A DNA stretch of 40,681 bases from Spirochaeta sp. UBA5339 (GTDB lineage: Bacteria; Spirochaetota; Spirochaetia; DSM-2461), in assembly GCA_002408085.1 (NCBI GenBank), contig DHQL01000022.1, forward strand, positions 1 to 40,681, in the 5' to 3' direction. The notes beneath the pieces were generated by a model. That model was not told the DNA's origin. It saw only the letters and a list, made by a program, of their open reading frames with translations, and searched no databases. Position numbers and translations under genes: made by a program. Shown here one piece after another: positions 25,541-33,513 of this stretch. Within the stretch, counting starts at the first letter, position 1; each line of letters begins with the position of its first letter.

Positions 25541-27079
25541 CTATGCAGGAGACAGAGTGGAATCACTTACTCCCTGAGGGGGTCTTTTTTTTTTAGTCAT
25601 TGCAAACAGCTTTCTGAACAGGGGTGACAGAATTGTAAGCAGCAGAAAGATGATCAGTCCGCAGGCAATGGGTTTCTGGAAGAAGATCCATGGGCTTCCG
25701 TCTGAGATCAGGAAGGACCGTCTGAAGTCGCGCTCCAGGGTGGGAGCAAGAACAAAGGCCAGCAGCAGGGGAGCGATGGGGTAGTTGTTCTTCTTCAGGT
25801 GAAATCCTATAAATCCCGAGGCGAGCATCAGCATAACACCGTAGAGGGAGTTGCTGGCGCTGTAGGCGCCCATAATACAGACGGCTGTAATAATGGGAAC
25901 CATAATCTTTACGGGAACCTTCAGAATCTTGATCAGGAAGGGGATGATCGAGAGGGCCACAAAAAGGGTGATCATATTGGCTACATAGAGAGAGGCGATC
26001 AGACCCCATGTAAACTCGGGCTCGTTCTGAAAGAGTCTGGGCCCCGGAGTCAGGCCGTACATGAGCAGACCTCCGAGAAGAACCGCACCGGTTCCGGAAC
26101 CGGGAATCCCCAGTGAGAGAAGGGGAGCAAAGGCTCCGGCGGCGGCTGAGTTGTTTGCTGCCTCGGCGGCGGCAACACCCTCAAGGACGCCTGTTCCCAT
26201 CTTATCCTTGTTCTTTCCGACTTTCTTCTCGGTCATATATCCCAGGAAGGAACCTGTTGTAGCTCCGGCTCCGGGAAGGATTCCGATAATGGTTCCCAGA
26301 AAACTGGACCGGATAGAGGGACCCAGAAGACGTCTCATCTCGCTCTTGTTAAGGATACTGTCCTTCAGGCTGAGCTTCATATCTATGCTGTCGCCGTTCT
26401 TTGCTGGTTCCATCATCTCCATAACCTGAGAGAATCCGAACATTCCGATGACCAGGGGTATAAAGGAGACTCCTCCCAGCAGATGGAGAGATCCGAAGTC
26501 GTAGCGGGGTGTTCCCACTACAATATCAAATCCGATGGTGGCTATAAGTACACCGATCAGTGTGGAAACAACACCCTTTGTAGGGTTGTCGCCCAACAGC
26601 CATCCCAGGGAGGTCATGGCTACCATCAGAAGGGCTGCCATCTCAACGGGACCGAACTTGAGACCAAGGCGTGCCAGAGCGGGACCGGTGATGGTCAGAA
26701 TGATGATTCCGATGGTTCCCCCTATAAAGGAGGAGAGGTTTGAAGTGAACAGGGCCTTACCGGGTTCTCCCTTCTTGGCCATGGGATGACCGTCGATGGC
26801 GGTCATAACCGCGGGACTGTCACCGGGGATGTTGATCAGGATTGAGCTGTAGGAGCCTCCGTACATATTGGCGTAGTAGATGGCCGACAGCATGATGATT
26901 CCTGTTACAGGATTAAACTTGAATGTCAGGGGCAGCAGCAGAGCTACTCCTGCCAGGGAGCCGATTCCGGGCATGGCGCCCACAACCAGTCCGAGGAGGG
27001 CACCGGCGGCAGCTGCCAGAAAATTCTGTATGGTCAGGGCTGTACCGAATCCCTGAAGAAGCAGTGTTAAAGTTTCCAT
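25541..27079 (-). CDS. tctA: Tripartite tricarboxylate transporter large membrane subunit TctA
   Basis: 512 residues from the ATG at 27079 (AGAGG 6 bases upstream, 2 bases after the tctB stop); a longer in-frame extension would run into tctB. About 10-12 membrane segments, with the TctA signature regions AGALLGLVVGAMPGIGSLAG near the N-terminus and the related IGILPGAGATTGSFLGY in the second half. It forms the ion-driven channel that imports the solute delivered by TctC. It is in an operon with tctB and tctC. Confidence 0.93.
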   Translation of the reverse strand: METLTLLLQGFGTALTIQNFLAAAAGALLGLVVGAMPGIGSLAGVALLLPLTFKFNPVTGIIMLSAIYYANMYGGSYSSILINIPGDSPAVMTAIDGHPMAKKGEPGKALFTSNLSSFIGGTIGIIILTITGPALARLGLKFGPVEMAALLMVAMTSLGWLLGDNPTKGVVSTLIGVLIATIGFDIVVGTPRYDFGSLHLLGGVSFIPLVIGMFGFSQVMEMMEPAKNGDSIDMKLSLKDSILNKSEMRRLLGPSIRSSFLGTIIGILPGAGATTGSFLGYMTEKKVGKNKDKMGTGVLEGVAAAEAANNSAAAGAFAPLLSLGIPGSGTGAVLLGGLLMYGLTPGPRLFQNEPEFTWGLIASLYVANMITLFVALSIIPFLIKILKVPVKIMVPIITAVCIMGAYSASNSLYGVMLMLASGFIGFHLKKNNYPIAPLLLAFVLAPTLERDFRRSFLISDGSPWIFFQKPIACGLIIFLLLTILSPLFRKLFAMTKKKRPPQGVSDSTLSPA

Positions 27080-27081
27080 TC

Positions 27082-27534
27082 TTAACCTCTGATTGCGTTG
27101 AATATGACACCGGCGGGGAAGGGTACCATTAGCCACATGGCGAATATACCGTATAGTGCCGCTGTTGTAATGATTGATATGGGCAGTGATTTCTTCCAGC
27201 TGTACTTCTCGTAGATCTTCAGCCATCCCTCAAGAAAGAGAAACATGGCCGGGAAAAATCCGATGATCATGGCCAGCCCCACAGTCGCAAATGCTGCGAT
27301 AAAAGGATACCAGCTGGCCTTTACATATTCCGGAGCCGGCATCTTGATGCCTTCTAGGAGGGCTATAATGCTGATTCCCGCCAGAATAATTCCTATAATA
27401 GAAGGAAAGAAGCCGCTGCCGGGGCCCTGGTCCCACCATCCATAGTTTTTAAGTCCGTAAACTACCCAGAGAACTCCTACCGCAAAGGTAAGAACAGGGA
27501 TTATTAAACGGGTATTCAGTTTCAAAGTCTTCAT
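27082..27534 (-). CDS. tctB: Tripartite tricarboxylate transporter small membrane subunit TctB
   Basis: 150 residues with four hydrophobic segments and the TctB-like PGSGFFPSIIG motif near residue 40. It is the small, poorly conserved partner of TctA. It is first in the leftward operon, with its ATG preceded by an AGG-rich stretch, and lies downstream of a promoter with a GntR-type site in its leader. Confidence 0.88.
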   Translation of the reverse strand: MKTLKLNTRLIIPVLTFAVGVLWVVYGLKNYGWWDQGPGSGFFPSIIGIILAGISIIALLEGIKMPAPEYVKASWYPFIAAFATVGLAMIIGFFPAMFLFLEGWLKIYEKYSWKKSLPISIITTAALYGIFAMWLMVPFPAGVIFNAIRG

Positions 27535-27567
27535 TCAACCTCCATTACTTGGAAAGTACTTTTTTTA

Positions 27568-27580
27568 AATGGTATACAAT
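27568..27580. promoter_or_regulatory. Putative GntR operator copy 1 (AATGGTATACAAT)
   Basis: Near-palindrome AT(T/G)GTATAC(A/C)AT located about 10-25 bases downstream of the predicted tctB transcription start, where a bound repressor would block elongation. The same 13 bases recur at 27778. Confidence 0.6.
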
Positions 27581-27597
27581 GCACCATGAACTATTTC

Positions 27598-27625
27598 AGG
27601 ATACCATAGTTCCGTGGACTGTCAA
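27598..27625 (-). promoter_or_regulatory. Promoter of the tctBAC operon
   Basis: Minus-strand TTGACA (27620-27625) and TATCCT (27598-27603) with a 16-bp spacer. The -10 region also reads ATGGTATCCT, a partial copy of the operator. Confidence 0.5.
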
Positions 27626-27762
27626 TGAAAATTTATCTTATTTTTACTATTCATTTTTGAATTTTTAATTCTATAATATCATAAATCCTTGTTTAGTAAG
27701 GGAATAGTATATTTTTGAACAACGTTCTTTACCCCGTGAAGCAGTTATGGGTGAAAAAAAGG

Positions 27763-27790
27763 TTGACAGCATTTCGGAATGGTATACAAT
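27763..27790 (+). promoter_or_regulatory. Promoter of the pdxA2 catabolic operon
   Basis: TTGACA (27763-27768), 16-bp spacer, TACAAT (27785-27790). The -10 is embedded in operator copy 2. Confidence 0.55.
27778..27790. promoter_or_regulatory. Putative GntR operator copy 2 (AATGGTATACAAT)
   Basis: An exact repeat of the 13 bases at 27568-27580, covering the -10 of the rightward promoter. Binding here would exclude RNA polymerase. Confidence 0.6.
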
Positions 27791-27854
27791 ATGCAATATG
27801 AATTAAGCTGAGATGAAGAGGACCGGGGTCTTCTTCTTTAAAGGAGTACTATAG

Positions 27855-28838
27855 ATGCAGAAAATAGCCTTTATGATAGGTGATCCTGCCGGAGTCGGAC
27901 CTGAGATTACCGTTCAGTGTATTAAAGAGTATAAGGACCGGGGTGATAGGGCACTGGTTCTTGTGGGAGACCGTCCCAGTTTCGACAGGGCCATGGATAT
28001 TTGCGGTATTCAGCTGAATGCCAGAGATATCACTCTTGATGAGCTGCCCGGCAGCAGGGATGACCTTGCCTTTATTAATGTCCCCGTTGAGGGAGGGGAG
28101 GAGATCCCCTTTGGTGTGGTTTCCGAAAAAGCCGGAAACTGCGTATACCGTTCAATCCAGACAATCCTTAAGATGATTGATGACAAGCTGGTTCAGGGAT
28201 TTGTCTTTGCTCCCTTTAACAAGGAAGCCATGAAGAAGGGCGGATGCCCCTATCCCAGTGAGCTTGATATGTATAAGGACCACTTCAACCGTCCCGATAT
28301 CACCGGAGAGATCAACTACATGGACCCCATGTGGACCGTCCGGGTTTCAAGTCATATCGCCGTCAAGGACATTCATACCTTTGTCAAAAAGGACAGAATC
28401 CTCGACTCCATCACCTTTCTGGACACCGAAATGCAGCGTTTCGGCATTGAAAACAGAAGAATTGCCGTTGCCGCACTCAATCCCCACTGCGGAGAGAAGG
28501 GGCTCTTCGGAACCGAAGAGGGAGACGAGATCGAACCTGCCATCAAGGCGGCTCAGAAAGCCGGAATCAAGGCCGACGGTCCCTTTCCCGCGGACACCAT
28601 TTTTCTGAAGGTCAGAGCAGGGGAGTATGACGCCGTAGTTTCCATGTATCACGATCAGGGACAGGTTGCCACAAAGCTCCTTGGTTTTGACAAGGGTGTG
28701 ACAATCCACGGCGGAATGCCCGTGGCCATTGCCACCTGTGCCCATGGAACCGCCTTCGATATCGCCGGTAAGGGCATCGCCCGTCCCACCGCACTAATGG
28801 AGGCCCTGGGGGTCGTCCTTAAATCCCTTAAGGCATAA
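27855..28838 (+). CDS. PdxA2-like (4-phosphohydroxythreonine/4-phosphotetronate-type) dehydrogenase
   Basis: 327 residues of the PdxA family. MIGDPAGVGPEI opens the protein, and three metal histidines appear at H167 (SSHIAVKD), H211 (NPHCGEKG) and H266 (MYHDQGQ), positions essentially those of E. coli PdxA. The C-terminal segment (KGVTIHGGMPV, HGTAFDIAGKG) is of the catabolic PdxA2 type rather than the vitamin B6 enzyme. PdxA2 oxidises and decarboxylates a 4-phosphorylated tetronate; here no kinase is in the cluster, so the substrate may be unphosphorylated, as for the related TphB. It is the first gene of the rightward operon, with AAAGGAG upstream. Confidence 0.88.
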   Translation: MQKIAFMIGDPAGVGPEITVQCIKEYKDRGDRALVLVGDRPSFDRAMDICGIQLNARDITLDELPGSRDDLAFINVPVEGGEEIPFGVVSEKAGNCVYRSIQTILKMIDDKLVQGFVFAPFNKEAMKKGGCPYPSELDMYKDHFNRPDITGEINYMDPMWTVRVSSHIAVKDIHTFVKKDRILDSITFLDTEMQRFGIENRRIAVAALNPHCGEKGLFGTEEGDEIEPAIKAAQKAGIKADGPFPADTIFLKVRAGEYDAVVSMYHDQGQVATKLLGFDKGVTIHGGMPVAIATCAHGTAFDIAGKGIARPTALMEALGVVLKSLKA

Positions 28839-28850
28839 GGGGGCGGTCAG

Positions 28851-29669
28851 ATGTCAAAGAGTGCAACCATCAAAACAGCCCTGGCGGTGGCGCCTGAAAA
28901 TGCCCTTATGTCCGCCTTTGTCGTGTTCCGGGACAAGCTGGAAACCAGCATGATCAAGGCTGCCGAGATGGGATATGACGGCGTGGAACTGGCCCTTTTA
29001 AGCCGGGATCAGGTCGATCTGAAAAGCGTTAAAAAGATAATGAAGGAGACGGGTCTTGAGATTCCCATGGTCTCCACGGGACAGATCTTCGCAGACACCG
29101 GTGTCAATTTCACTCATCCCGAGAAGGAGAAGAGGGAGAAGGCCCTCACCGACTTCCTGGGACTGATGGAAGCGGCGTCCGAGCTGGAGAGCCTTGTTAA
29201 TGTAGGCCGCCTCAGGGGAACCCTGAACGAGGGCAGCCCTTCTCTGGACTACTTCAACGAGTATATGACCCGCGCTCTTGCCCGGGCCGACGAACTGGGA
29301 GTCACCATCGCTCTGGAACCTGTAAACCGCTACGAGATCAACTTTCTGAACAGCTGCGAACAGACGGCTGAAGTTATCCTTAACTTGAACCATCCCAGGC
29401 TGACAATGATGCCCGATGTGTTTCATATGAATATTGAGGACCCTTCAATCGAGGGTTCCCTCTGGAAGTACGCCGATTTGATCTCCTATGTCCACTTTGC
29501 CGACTCCAACCGCTGGGCTCCCGGACGGGGACATCTGGACTTTCAGAGCATTGTTTCGGCCCTGAAACAGACCGGCTATAAGGGCTATGTCTCTCTGGAG
29601 ATCCTGCCCTATCCCGAACCGGATCTGGCGGCAAGAGAAGGAATCAACACAATCAGGAAATTTCTGTAA
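28851..29669 (+). CDS. Sugar phosphate isomerase/epimerase (xylose-isomerase-like TIM barrel)
   Basis: 272 residues of the AP-endonuclease-2/xylose-isomerase-like barrel. Metal-site motifs are IALEPVNRYE, MMPDVFHMN, VHFADSNR and a final VSLEILPYPEP. Relatives include hydroxypyruvate isomerase, 2-oxo-tetronate isomerase and 3-epimerases. It starts 12 bases after the PdxA2-like stop and probably isomerises the keto product of that enzyme. The substrate is not determinable from sequence. Confidence 0.85.
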   Translation: MSKSATIKTALAVAPENALMSAFVVFRDKLETSMIKAAEMGYDGVELALLSRDQVDLKSVKKIMKETGLEIPMVSTGQIFADTGVNFTHPEKEKREKALTDFLGLMEAASELESLVNVGRLRGTLNEGSPSLDYFNEYMTRALARADELGVTIALEPVNRYEINFLNSCEQTAEVILNLNHPRLTMMPDVFHMNIEDPSIEGSLWKYADLISYVHFADSNRWAPGRGHLDFQSIVSALKQTGYKGYVSLEILPYPEPDLAAREGINTIRKFL

Positions 29670-29713
29670 AAGGCACAGAATAAGGGGCCTGAAGATAATC
29701 GTAGGAGAGAATC

Positions 29714-30103
29714 ATGAAGTACAGCATTGAGCACTTCGGAATCATGGCTGAAGATCCCGCCGCCCTGGCGGCCTGGTATCAGGATGTTCTTGGTTTTGAT
29801 GAGCTTTTTATACCGCCGGGAATGACCACTCCCGTTTTTGTAAGGGACAGATCCGGATTTATCATCGAGTTTTTTCAGATGCCCGAGGGCTTCAGATGGC
29901 CCGAAGATCAGATCCGCAAGGCCCAGCACCTCTGCATCACTGCAGAAGACTATGAACAGACTCTGAAGGATCTTGAATCCAAAGGGATCGTCTTCAGGGA
30001 AGAGGGTGTGGACATCTTCCAGGGCGGAAAGGTCCGCTTCTTTCAGGACCTGGAAGGAAACTGGATTCATCTGGTTTATCGCAAACAAGTTCCCTGGGAC
30101 TGA
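29714..30103 (+). CDS. VOC superfamily (glyoxalase/bleomycin-resistance fold) protein
   Basis: 129 residues with two beta-alpha-beta-beta-beta units: YSIEHFGIMAEDP with AAWYQDVLGFDELF, then AQHLCITAEDYE and GNWIHLVYR. Candidate metal ligands are H7, the E of FIIEFF, the H of QHLC and the H of WIHLV; that last position is usually E in glyoxalase-type proteins. It could be an epimerase, lyase or dioxygenase-like enzyme acting on a pathway intermediate. It has a GGAGAG ribosome site and sits within the operon. Confidence 0.8.
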   Translation: MKYSIEHFGIMAEDPAALAAWYQDVLGFDELFIPPGMTTPVFVRDRSGFIIEFFQMPEGFRWPEDQIRKAQHLCITAEDYEQTLKDLESKGIVFREEGVDIFQGGKVRFFQDLEGNWIHLVYRKQVPWD

Positions 30104-30132
30104 CCCGGGGGGTAAATAATAAGGAAAAAACA

Positions 30133-31002
30133 ATGACAACTACAGCAGAAAAGAAGGCTCTGACCAACAAAGAGCTTCATGCTCTGGCACAGCAGTTCAG
30201 AATTGATGTCATGGAAACCCTGAACTCCAAGGGAACAGGACACTGGGGAGGATCTTCCTCTGTTGCCGACATACTGACCTATCTCTACTTCAAACAGATG
30301 AATATCAATCCCGAACAGCCCGACTGGGCAGACCGTGACAGACTGATCCTCAGCAAGGGTCACGCTTCTCCCATGCTCTATGCGGTACTGGAGAAGAGAG
30401 GCTACCTTCCCGAAGGAAGCCTCAGCTCTTTCAGAGACATCAACAGCACCCTTCAGGGACACCCCTGTATGAACAAGACCCCCGGAGTGGAGATGTCCAC
30501 AGGAGCCCTGGGCCATGGGCTTTCCGTGGGCCTGGGAATGAGCCTGATGGCCGCCCGTTCCGCCAACCCCTTCAAGACCTATGTGATTGTGGGTGAGGGA
30601 TGTCTTAACGAGGGTCAGAGCTGGGAAGCCATTATGGCTGCGGGCAAGTTCACCCCCGAGAATCTGGTCCTTCTGATCGACTACAACAAGGTTCAGCTTG
30701 ACGGATTCTCCGAGGACATCATGCCCCTGGACCCCCTGGCTGACAAGTTCAAGGCCTTTAACTGGAATGTGGCTCACCGCAGCTACAACGGACATGATAT
30801 GGACGAGATCGAAGCCTCCTTTGAGTGGCTCAAGACCCAGTCCAAGGGACCCTCTGTCATTATCTACAACACAACCAAGGGAAAGGGTGTGGACTTTACC
30901 GAAAACACCAACACATGGCACGGCGCTCCCGTGAGCGACGACCATCTGAAGGCGGCTCTTCCCCAGCTGAAAGCAGATCTTGATAAATGGGAGGAGAAGT
31001 AA
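30133..31002 (+). CDS. Transketolase, N-terminal (TPP-binding) subunit
   Basis: 289 residues equal to the N-terminal half of transketolase. GTGHWGGSSSVADILTYLYF, the SKGHASPMLYA region, HGLSVGLGMSL and the thiamine diphosphate site (GEGCLNEGQSWEA ... DYNK) are visible. It pairs with the C-terminal subunit encoded next. Split transketolases are common in catabolic clusters, where they move or cleave a two-carbon ketol unit from a pathway-specific ketose. It overlaps the next gene by one base. Confidence 0.93.
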   Translation: MTTTAEKKALTNKELHALAQQFRIDVMETLNSKGTGHWGGSSSVADILTYLYFKQMNINPEQPDWADRDRLILSKGHASPMLYAVLEKRGYLPEGSLSSFRDINSTLQGHPCMNKTPGVEMSTGALGHGLSVGLGMSLMAARSANPFKTYVIVGEGCLNEGQSWEAIMAAGKFTPENLVLLIDYNKVQLDGFSEDIMPLDPLADKFKAFNWNVAHRSYNGHDMDEIEASFEWLKTQSKGPSVIIYNTTKGKGVDFTENTNTWHGAPVSDDHLKAALPQLKADLDKWEEK

Positions 31003-31928
31003 TGGAAATGGCAGGAATGAGAGACGCCCTGGGGGAAGCCCTGGTGGAAATTGGAAAAACTAATGAGAAGCTGATGGTCCTGGATGCGGATGTGTCCTCC
31101 AGTACAAGAACCGGGCTCTTCGGCAAAGCCTATCCCGACCGCTTCTTCAATATCGGTGTTGCCGAGGCCAATATGGTGGATGTGGCTGCCGGAATGGCGA
31201 CCTGCGGATACCGCCCCGTTGTCAGCGCCTTCGCCATCTTTCTGGCCCTCAAGGCCACAGACCAGATCAGAAACGTGGTCTGCTACAACAATCTGAATGT
31301 GATTATCGCCGGAGGTTATGCCGGACTTTCAGACTCCTTTGACGGAGCCAGCCACCAGTCCCTGACGGATATCGCCATTATGAGAGCCTTCCCTAATCTG
31401 ACGGTTCTGGCTCCCTCCCATGCAGGGGATGTAAAGGCGGCTCTGGAAGAGGCTCTGACCATAGAGGGACCCGTCTATATCAGAATGTGCCGTAACCCCG
31501 GTCCCGTTCTGGACAAGAAGCCCCTGAAGATCGGTGAGGCTCAGGTTCTGGCTGAGGGCGGAGACATCACCATCGGCGCCTGCGGAATTACCGTTCCCAT
31601 GGCCCTGGATGCAGCTGCCGAACTGGCTCAGAAAGGAATCAGGGCGGAAGTACTGGATCTGGGCAGCATTAAGCCCCTGGATGCCGACACCATCGTAAAG
31701 TCCGTTTCCAGGACCGGCCGCTTCCTCTCTGTTGAGGAGCACTCGGTTCATGGCGGACTGGGAAGCGCCGTGGCAGAAGTTCTGTCAAGGAAGAAGCCTG
31801 TACCCATGGATTTTGTGGGTGTGGAGGACTGCTTTACCGAGTCCGGACCCTACGACGGCATTATGGCGAAGTATGGAATCTCTGTGCCCGCCATCGTTGC
31901 CAAATCAGAGGCTCTTGCGGCCCTGTAA
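31002..31928 (+). CDS. Transketolase, C-terminal (pyrimidine-binding) subunit
   Basis: 308 residues from the ATG overlapping the upstream stop (TAATG), with GGAGG just upstream; an in-frame ATG at 30987 lies inside the previous gene. Central features are VLDADVSSSTRTGLF, the catalytic-region FFNIGVAEANMVDVAAGMA, and a C-terminal transketolase fold (SVEEHSVHGGLGSAVAEVL). It completes the active enzyme with the N-terminal subunit. It is followed by an alanine/proline-coding tract in another frame before the dehydrogenase gene. Confidence 0.93.
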   Translation: MEMAGMRDALGEALVEIGKTNEKLMVLDADVSSSTRTGLFGKAYPDRFFNIGVAEANMVDVAAGMATCGYRPVVSAFAIFLALKATDQIRNVVCYNNLNVIIAGGYAGLSDSFDGASHQSLTDIAIMRAFPNLTVLAPSHAGDVKAALEEALTIEGPVYIRMCRNPGPVLDKKPLKIGEAQVLAEGGDITIGACGITVPMALDAAAELAQKGIRAEVLDLGSIKPLDADTIVKSVSRTGRFLSVEEHSVHGGLGSAVAEVLSRKKPVPMDFVGVEDCFTESGPYDGIMAKYGISVPAIVAKSEALAAL

Positions 31929-31960
31929 AAACTTTAAAAACGATCCTGCCGGCGGCGAAT

Positions 31961-31996
31961 GCCCCGGCGGAAGCCCCGGCAAAGGCTCCGGTGGAA
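31961..31996 (+). repeat. Three tandem 12-bp repeats encoding APAE-APAK-APVE
   Basis: Units at 31961, 31973 and 31985 share GCYCCGGYRRAR-like sequence. They are in frame with the downstream iron dehydrogenase, and the frame is open from 31931, but without a good start codon before the GTG at 31991. It looks like a flexible domain linker rather than an intergenic spacer. Confidence 0.5.
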
Positions 31997-32062
31997 GTCT
32001 CCACTGAGTCCCCTGCAGGAGCAGTAAATCAAACCGGCCATAAAGGCCCAATGGAGAAGAAA

Positions 32063-33346
32063 ATGAGCGTAAAAGACAAAGCAATTGAACTTTTAAAAGA
32101 TTTCAAGGGTGACTCCTACCTTTTCGGACTGGGTGTACTGGATGGAGTGGGCATGGTTGCCGCCTCCTACGGAAAGAAGGCTCTGGTTGTTTCCAACACA
32201 ACCTACCTGAAACCCGTATGCGATCAGGTTGTCGCCTCTTTGAAGGCCGCAGGTGTTGAGCTGGCCGGTGACAGAATCGTTCCCGATGCCGCTCCCAACG
32301 CCCCCCGGGAGGACGTCTATAGAATCGAAACCTACATCCTCCAGTTCCAGCCCGATGTGGTTATTTCTATCGGAGGAGGCTCTGCCATCGACGCTTGTAA
32401 GGCCGCCATCACCCTGGCAACCCAGGGAGAGAACAGCCCCGAGATTGAAGACTACTTCGGAACCGGTCTCGTGACTGCTTCTGTTGAAAAAACCGGAAAG
32501 AAGATGCTGCCCCATATCGCCGTGCAGACCTCTGCCAGCTCCGGCGCACAGCTTACCAAGTACTCCAATGTCACTGATCCCGTAAAGGGACAGAAAAAAC
32601 TCATAGTCGACGAATCGGTGATCCCCACAAATCCCGTTTTCGACTACAAGGTGACCACCTCCATGCCTTTGGGTCTGACAATTGACGGTGCTCTGGACGG
32701 AATCGCCCACTGCCTGGAAGTGTTCTACGGCGCCAATGACAGCAACTTTGGTCAGCTTTCGGACATTATGGAAACAGCCCTGAGATTGATTCTGGAGTAC
32801 ACTCCCAGGGTCATCAAGGACCCTGCCAACGAAGAGGCCCGGGAAGCCATCGGTATGGCCACCGACCTCGGCGGATACGCCATTATGGTGGGCGGTACAA
32901 ACGGTGCACACCTGACAAGCTTCTCCCTGGTAGATGTAACATCCCACGGAAGAGCCTGCGGAATCATGAACCCCTACTATGCGGTGTTCTTTGCCCCTGC
33001 CGTTGAAAAACAGCTCAACCTTGTTGGCTCAGTACTCAAGGAGTACGGCTACATCAAAGAGGATCTGACCGCCCTTTCCGGCAGAGAGCTGGGACTGGTT
33101 GTGGCAGAGGGCCTGAGAGCCTTCAGCCGGGCCATCTCCTGCCCCACAACACTGGGAGAACTGGATCTCTTTACCGACGGGCATATTGAGCGTGCTCTCG
33201 ATGCCGCCAAGAATCCCCAGCTTAAGATGAAGCTTCAGAATATGCCTGTGCCCCTGACCGCAGAGATGGTTGACGAATATATGGCTCCGATCCTCCAGGC
33301 TGCCAAGAGCGGCGACTTCTCTGTAATCAAGAGCTTTCAGGCCTGA
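32063..33346 (+). CDS. Iron-containing alcohol dehydrogenase
   Basis: 427 residues of the Fe-ADH (type III) family. The NAD motif SIGGGSAIDACKAA and metal-site residues in TIDGALDGIAHCLEV, TNGAHLTSF and DVTSHGRACGIMNPY are visible. It probably reduces or oxidises an aldehyde/alcohol such as glycolaldehyde generated by the transketolase; that role is inferred from position. The ATG at 32063 is chosen (GGAG 6 bases upstream); another ATG at 32051 and a GTG at 31991 are in frame, and the longer form would carry an Ala/Pro-rich extension. It is last before a strong terminator. Confidence 0.9.
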   Translation: MSVKDKAIELLKDFKGDSYLFGLGVLDGVGMVAASYGKKALVVSNTTYLKPVCDQVVASLKAAGVELAGDRIVPDAAPNAPREDVYRIETYILQFQPDVVISIGGGSAIDACKAAITLATQGENSPEIEDYFGTGLVTASVEKTGKKMLPHIAVQTSASSGAQLTKYSNVTDPVKGQKKLIVDESVIPTNPVFDYKVTTSMPLGLTIDGALDGIAHCLEVFYGANDSNFGQLSDIMETALRLILEYTPRVIKDPANEEAREAIGMATDLGGYAIMVGGTNGAHLTSFSLVDVTSHGRACGIMNPYYAVFFAPAVEKQLNLVGSVLKEYGYIKEDLTALSGRELGLVVAEGLRAFSRAISCPTTLGELDLFTDGHIERALDAAKNPQLKMKLQNMPVPLTAEMVDEYMAPILQAAKSGDFSVIKSFQA

Positions 33347-33354
33347 GTCATATA

Positions 33355-33413
33355 AACCGGTTCTGATTCCGGATGGATGCTGCGCGTAGAGTCCAGACGA
33401 ATCAGGGCCGGTT
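33355..33413 (+). other. 15-bp stem hairpin after the Fe-ADH gene
   Basis: 33355-33369 pairs with 33399-33413 over 15 positions (13 Watson-Crick, 2 G-U) around a 29-base loop. It lies between the stop codon and the intrinsic terminator and may protect the operon mRNA 3' end. Confidence 0.5.
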
Positions 33414-33438
33414 CAAAGACGGGTTTTAATCGATCCAT

Positions 33439-33472
33439 AGCGGAGAAGTCCCCCCGGCTTCTCCGCTTTTTT
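33439..33472 (+). terminator. Strong intrinsic terminator of the catabolic operon
   Basis: Perfect 10-bp stem AGCGGAGAAG/CTTCTCCGCT, 9-base loop, then TTTTTT. It separates the Fe-ADH gene from the LarA-like gene. Confidence 0.88.
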
Positions 33473-33513
33473 AAAGATCAGGAATTTCGCAAATTAAGTA
33501 GAAGGTTATTATA

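Larger units (their letters stand above)
27535..27854. promoter_or_regulatory. 320-bp divergent control region of tct and pdxA2 operons
   Basis: AT-rich region between tctB and the PdxA2-like gene. It holds two facing promoters, two copies of AATGGTATACAAT, and the AAAGGAGT ribosome site of the PdxA2-like gene. The middle part (about 27630-27760) shows no gene. Confidence 0.7.

Noticed and set aside
25566..25592. Terminator-like ACTCCC-GGGGGT stem with a run of T on the plus strand
   Set aside because: It lies inside the tctA coding end and no plus-strand gene leads into it; probably lysine codons plus chance pairing.
27855..28838. Vitamin B6 biosynthesis role for the PdxA-like protein
   Set aside because: The C-terminal motifs are PdxA2-like and the gene is first in a catabolic operon beside a carboxylate transporter.
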